Shown: in pieces, positions 60,974 through 64,000 of the stretch | Layout: each line of letters begins with the position of its first letter | Position numbering within the stretch: position 1 is the stretch's first letter | Assembly (NCBI GenBank): GCA_900105225.1 | Contig: LT629764.1 | Span: forward strand, 2,140,501-2,204,500 | Direction of reading: 5' to 3' | DNA length: 64,000 bases | From: Paenibacillaceae bacterium GAS479 | GTDB taxonomy: Bacteria; Bacillota; Bacilli; Paenibacillales; Paenibacillaceae | Position numbers and translations under genes: made by a program | The notes under the pieces: model-generated | Database searches by the model: none | What the model saw: only the letters and a program-made list of their open reading frames with translations | Told to the model about the DNA's origin: nothing

Positions 60974-61795
60974 TCAAAAAGGAATCATAACCCGTTTGCG
61001 GCGTTGCAAGGTTAACAGCTCCGTAAAGCCAGCATTTTTCAGCGCTTCACGCGCCTCTGGAAGATATTGCTCCAGCCGCTCCGGTTGATGACAGTCGGAA
61101 CCGATAGTCACCGGAATGCCTAATTCACGAGCTTTTTGCAACATCCGAGGGCCTGGAAACATCTCCGCACAGGGCATGCGCAACCCGGAAGCATTCAGCT
61201 CGATTGCCATGCCCGCCGCACTGACCGCCTCTAGCGCCGCATCTTCCAAATGTGTCACATCTTCTTCAGGAATGTAGCCGAAACGCTTGATGACATCGAT
61301 ATGCCCGATATAGTCATAGAAGCCGCTTCTGGCTGCCTTGATGACGGCATCATAGTAGCGCTCGTACACTGCAAGGCGATTTTTGCCCTCCCACCCGGCG
61401 GTTTGCCGATAGTCGGTAATATCCCATGTTCCGAGAAAATGCACCGAGCCGATGACATAATCCCAAGGATAAGCTTCAATGATCGCAGAAATCTGCTCTT
61501 CATAGCCCTCGATATAGTCACCTTCGAGACCAAGGCGGATGTCGATTTGGCCACGGTACTTCTCTCGCAACTGGAGCACCTCCTCCACATAGCGGGGAAG
61601 CTCCTCCATCGGCATAGCCATTTCCGGGTAATACTCTTCCGGCTTCACATGGAGCAGCGGCATATGATCCGACAAGCCGAGCTGTGACAGACCATTGCGA
61701 ATGCCCTGCTGCACATACTCCTCCAGCTTGCCGACAGCATGTCCGCAGCGTTCGTGATGGGTATGATAGTCGATTCGAATCGCCGTTTCGTTCAT
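60974..61795 (-). CDS. hisJ: histidinol-phosphatase, PHP family
   Basis: The 273-residue PHP-family phosphatase shows DYHTHHERCGH (metal site), GLSDHMPLL, HxxG-type IGSVHFLGTWD, DYIGHIDV and TIGSDCHQPE. It removes phosphate from histidinol phosphate. The start at 61795 follows AGGGAGCGCGGCGG. It is placed between hisIE and prs. Confidence 0.9.
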   Translation of the reverse strand: MNETAIRIDYHTHHERCGHAVGKLEEYVQQGIRNGLSQLGLSDHMPLLHVKPEEYYPEMAMPMEELPRYVEEVLQLREKYRGQIDIRLGLEGDYIEGYEEQISAIIEAYPWDYVIGSVHFLGTWDITDYRQTAGWEGKNRLAVYERYYDAVIKAARSGFYDYIGHIDVIKRFGYIPEEDVTHLEDAALEAVSAAGMAIELNASGLRMPCAEMFPGPRMLQKARELGIPVTIGSDCHQPERLEQYLPEAREALKNAGFTELLTLQRRKRVMIPF

Positions 61796-61811
61796 CCGCC
61801 GCGCTCCCTTG

Positions 61812-62555
61812 TTATCGATTCATCTTATTTGAAGTAGGCTTGCCATGGCGTTCCCGCAGCACGGCCATTACCTCGTCCAGACATAAGCCGCGCTCGCGAA
61901 GCAGCACCATCAGATGGAAAATCATGTCGCCAGCCTCAGAGCGAAGCTCCTCGTTGTCGCCGTTTTTGGCGGCGATGACAACCTCCACACTTTCCTCGCC
62001 AAGCTTTTTGAGAATTTTGTCCAAGCCCTTCTCGAACAAATACGTCGTATACGCGCCTTCCGGCCGCTCCGCATAACGCTCGCCGATCGTCCGCTCCAGC
62101 TCGCCGAGCATAGCGAAGCGGTCACCGCTTACCGCATCATGGGCAACCTCTTGTCCACCGCGTACAGGCAGTGGATTGTGGAAGCAGCTGTACGAGCCGG
62201 TATGGCAGGCAGGTCCGATCTGATCCACGCGCACGAGCAGCGTGTCGCCGTCACAATCGTAGTGGATGGAGCGGATGCGCTGCGTATGGCCGCTCGTTGC
62301 CCCTTTATGCCACAGCTCTTGGCGCGAACGGCTCCAATACCAGGTTTCGCCGCTTTCGAGCGACAACTCCAGAGATTCCTCGCTCATGTACGCAAGCATC
62401 AGCACTTCCTTCGTTACCGCATCCTGCACAATTGCCGGTACAAGGCCGCTGCTGTCATACTTGATTGCGCTGAGATCGAGTTCCAGCTCTTGCCCTGATG
62501 CGACCGTACCGACGCTCCCTGTCAGTTCGGTGCTCGCATTGTCGTTCTGGTTCAT
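61812..62555 (-). CDS. hisIE: bifunctional phosphoribosyl-AMP cyclohydrolase / phosphoribosyl-ATP pyrophosphatase
   Basis: The 247-residue fusion has a HisI part ([38 protein letters not shown], with metal-binding [10 protein letters not shown]) and a HisE part ([30 protein letters not shown]). It catalyses steps two and three of histidine synthesis. The ATG at 62555 overlaps the hisF stop (ATGA), so translation is coupled. An N-terminal 25-residue extension is low complexity. Confidence 0.95.
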   Translation of the reverse strand: MNQNDNASTELTGSVGTVASGQELELDLSAIKYDSSGLVPAIVQDAVTKEVLMLAYMSEESLELSLESGETWYWSRSRQELWHKGATSGHTQRIRSIHYDCDGDTLLVRVDQIGPACHTGSYSCFHNPLPVRGGQEVAHDAVSGDRFAMLGELERTIGERYAERPEGAYTTYLFEKGLDKILKKLGEESVEVVIAAKNGDNEELRSEAGDMIFHLMVLLRERGLCLDEVMAVLRERHGKPTSNKMNR

Positions 62556-63310
62556 CGCATCTCCACCCCTTCCCGGCGCAGCTCATCCTTCACTTCGCCG
62601 ATCGTCAGCTCCTTATAGTGAAAAATAGTCGCTGCCAGTCCAGCATCGGCGAGTCCTTCCCGGAACACCTCGCCAAAATGCTCCTTACGTCCCGCACCGC
62701 CAGAGGCGATGACCGGGATGCCAACGGATTGTGACACCGCCCGAGTGAGGACGATGTCAAAGCCATCCTTCGTGCCGTCTGCGTCCATGCTCGTCAGCAG
62801 CAGTTCGCCTGCTCCAAGCTGCTCCGCACGGCGCACCCACTCCAAAGCGCGGATGCCGGCAGCTTTGCGGCCGCCATGCGTGTAGACTTCCCATTCTCCC
62901 CATTCCGGGTTGAACTTAGCGTCTACAGCAACGACGATGCACTGCGAGCCAAAACGGCGCGCGCCATCGGAGATCAGCTGCGGATTAAGCACTGCCGCCG
63001 TGTTGATGCCGATCTTGTCCGCTCCCGCGCGCAAAATACGTTTCATATCGTCCGTAGCGGAGATGCCTCCGCCGACCGTGAACGGAATCGTAATTTCGCC
63101 TGCAGTGCGGCGAACGACCTCAATCATCGTGGCCCGACCTTCCACCGAAGCGGAAATGTCCAAGAAAACAAGCTCATCCGCACCTTCGCGGTCATATATG
63201 GAAGCGAGTTCGACCGGATCACCGGCGTCCCGCAGATTGACAAAGTTAACGCCTTTGACGACGCGTCCGTCCTTTACATCCAAGCAAGGTATGATACGTT
63301 TAGCCAGCAT
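62552..63310 (-). CDS. hisF: imidazole glycerol phosphate synthase subunit HisF
   Basis: The 252-residue TIM-barrel cyclase shows [33 protein letters not shown], catalytic Asp in VVAVDAKF and [10 protein letters not shown], and ASGGAG. It uses ammonia from HisH to form imidazole glycerol phosphate and AICAR. The ATG follows AAGAGGTGG. Confidence 0.97.
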   Translation of the reverse strand: MLAKRIIPCLDVKDGRVVKGVNFVNLRDAGDPVELASIYDREGADELVFLDISASVEGRATMIEVVRRTAGEITIPFTVGGGISATDDMKRILRAGADKIGINTAAVLNPQLISDGARRFGSQCIVVAVDAKFNPEWGEWEVYTHGGRKAAGIRALEWVRRAEQLGAGELLLTSMDADGTKDGFDIVLTRAVSQSVGIPVIASGGAGRKEHFGEVFREGLADAGLAATIFHYKELTIGEVKDELRREGVEMR

Positions 63311-63335
63311 GGGCCCACCTCTTCTCTACTAGTCC

Positions 63336-64000
63336 CTACTGCTTGGGCTGAAGCTCTTGAACCGCATCCGCAAGCGAGATCGCGCCCGTGTACAACGCTT
63401 TGCCAACGATAGCACCGCTGATGCCCTGCTGCGCATACTGCGACAGTGCGCGCAGATCCTCGATCCGGCTCACGCCGCCAGAAGCAATAACTCCAGCCCC
63501 TGAGTATGCCGCCAAGGAGCGGATTGCCTCCACATTAGGACCTTCCATCATGCCGTCACGGGAAATATCGGTGAAAATAAACGTTCCAGCGCCTTTGCCT
63601 GCCAGTTCCTTGGCCAGTTCCTCCGCTTTAACTTCCGAAGTCTCAAGCCAGCCTCGCGTAGCGACATAACCGTCGCGAGCATCGATGCCGATAGCTACGC
63701 GGTCGCCGTGCTTCGCCAGCACACGCTCAACGAAGTCGCGGTCCTCAATCGCCGCTGTACCGAGAATGACGCGGCTTACGCCGAGCGTTAACAGCAGCTC
63801 TACATCCGCTTCCGTACGCAAACCACCGCCAAGCTGCACCGGCACTTGCACGGAGCGTGCAATCTCAGCGATCAGTTCAGCATTGACCGGATGGCCCGCT
63901 TTGGCTCCATCAAGATCAACGAGATGAATCCAGGAAGCACCTTGCGCCTCCCAGTCGCGCGCCGCTCTGACCGGATTGTCGTTGTAAACCGTCTCTTGGC
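63336..64000 (-). CDS. hisA: HisA isomerase, 5' end outside window
   Basis: The reading frame runs to the right edge without a start; the visible 221 residues begin ETVYNDNPVRAARDWEAQGA and include SWIHLVDLDGAKAGHP, VQLGGGLRTEADVE, GIDARDGYVATRGW, TDISRDGMMEGPN and ASGGVSR. This is phosphoribosylformimino-5-aminoimidazole carboxamide ribotide isomerase, a TIM-barrel paralogue of HisF; about 25 N-terminal residues are missing. It lies 25 bases upstream of hisF in the his operon. Confidence 0.96.
   Translation of the reverse strand, partial: QETVYNDNPVRAARDWEAQGASWIHLVDLDGAKAGHPVNAELIAEIARSVQVPVQLGGGLRTEADVELLLTLGVSRVILGTAAIEDRDFVERVLAKHGDRVAIGIDARDGYVATRGWLETSEVKAEELAKELAGKGAGTFIFTDISRDGMMEGPNVEAIRSLAAYSGAGVIASGGVSRIEDLRALSQYAQQGISGAIVGKALYTGAISLADAVQELQPKQ

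Overview
The window reads as a low-to-moderate GC Firmicutes chromosome, most likely Paenibacillus or a close relative. This is inferred from gene order and protein style: cggR-gapA-pgk-tpiA-gpmI-eno, rapZ-yvcK-whiA-HPr, secG-rnr-smpB-ssrA, an SLH-domain surface protein, and a 7TM hybrid kinase with a LytS-like tail. I ran no database search.

Accessory half (about 1-35.5 kb). From the left: an open-ended unknown gene, a decayed Doc-toxin scrap, a prolyl 4-hydroxylase-like oxygenase, and a purine permease behind a purine-riboswitch-like leader. Next come a membrane protein, a broken stretch (IS256 scrap, truncated saccharopine-dehydrogenase-like gene, frameshifted HxlR regulator) and an AbrB/Doc toxin-antitoxin pair. 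A sulfur cassette (SsuB/C/A-type ABC transporter plus cysteine synthase) follows. Then there is a large SLH/FN3 surface protein, a hybrid kinase with its response regulator, and a SWIM-protein/SNF2-helicase operon.

The 22.8-35.6 kb stretch looks like a defence and mobile-element island. It holds a SIR2-like protein, an AbiH-family protein and a Nudix protein with a winged-helix-like tail. The AbiH and Nudix promoters share a 17-bp motif, and at AbiH that motif sits in a 26+26 bp perfect palindrome. Further right are a zeta-type toxin-antitoxin pair, an M56 peptidase broken by an IS4-family element, the tail of an S8 peptidase cut by an IS3-family element, a frameshifted ankyrin lipoprotein and a DUF3800 protein with a premature stop. 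A 56-bp exact copy of the tmRNA 3' region lies at 27.18 kb, facing the intact ssrA at 35.57 kb. The 8.4 kb between them therefore looks like an island integrated into ssrA that no longer has an integrase.

Core half (35.5-64 kb). Almost everything is on the minus strand: ssrA and smpB (trans-translation), an oversized RNase R, secG, a sugar-phosphate isomerase/epimerase, and the glycolytic operon under CggR with a recognisable CggR operator. On the plus strand are tRNA-Arg(CCG) and clpP. Then, again on the minus strand: a SIMPL-domain protein, HPr-whiA-yvcK-rapZ, ROK glucokinase, thioredoxin reductase, a TPR protein with a C-terminal HTH, prs, and the end of the histidine operon (hisA-hisF-hisIE-hisJ), with hisA cut by the window edge.

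The findings most worth checking are the Nudix/AbiH/SIR2 module with its shared operator, the ssrA-bounded island, the promoter segment duplicated between the SNF2 helicase and zeta toxin loci, the RNase R with two large low-complexity additions, and a dispersed palindromic repeat family next to terminators.
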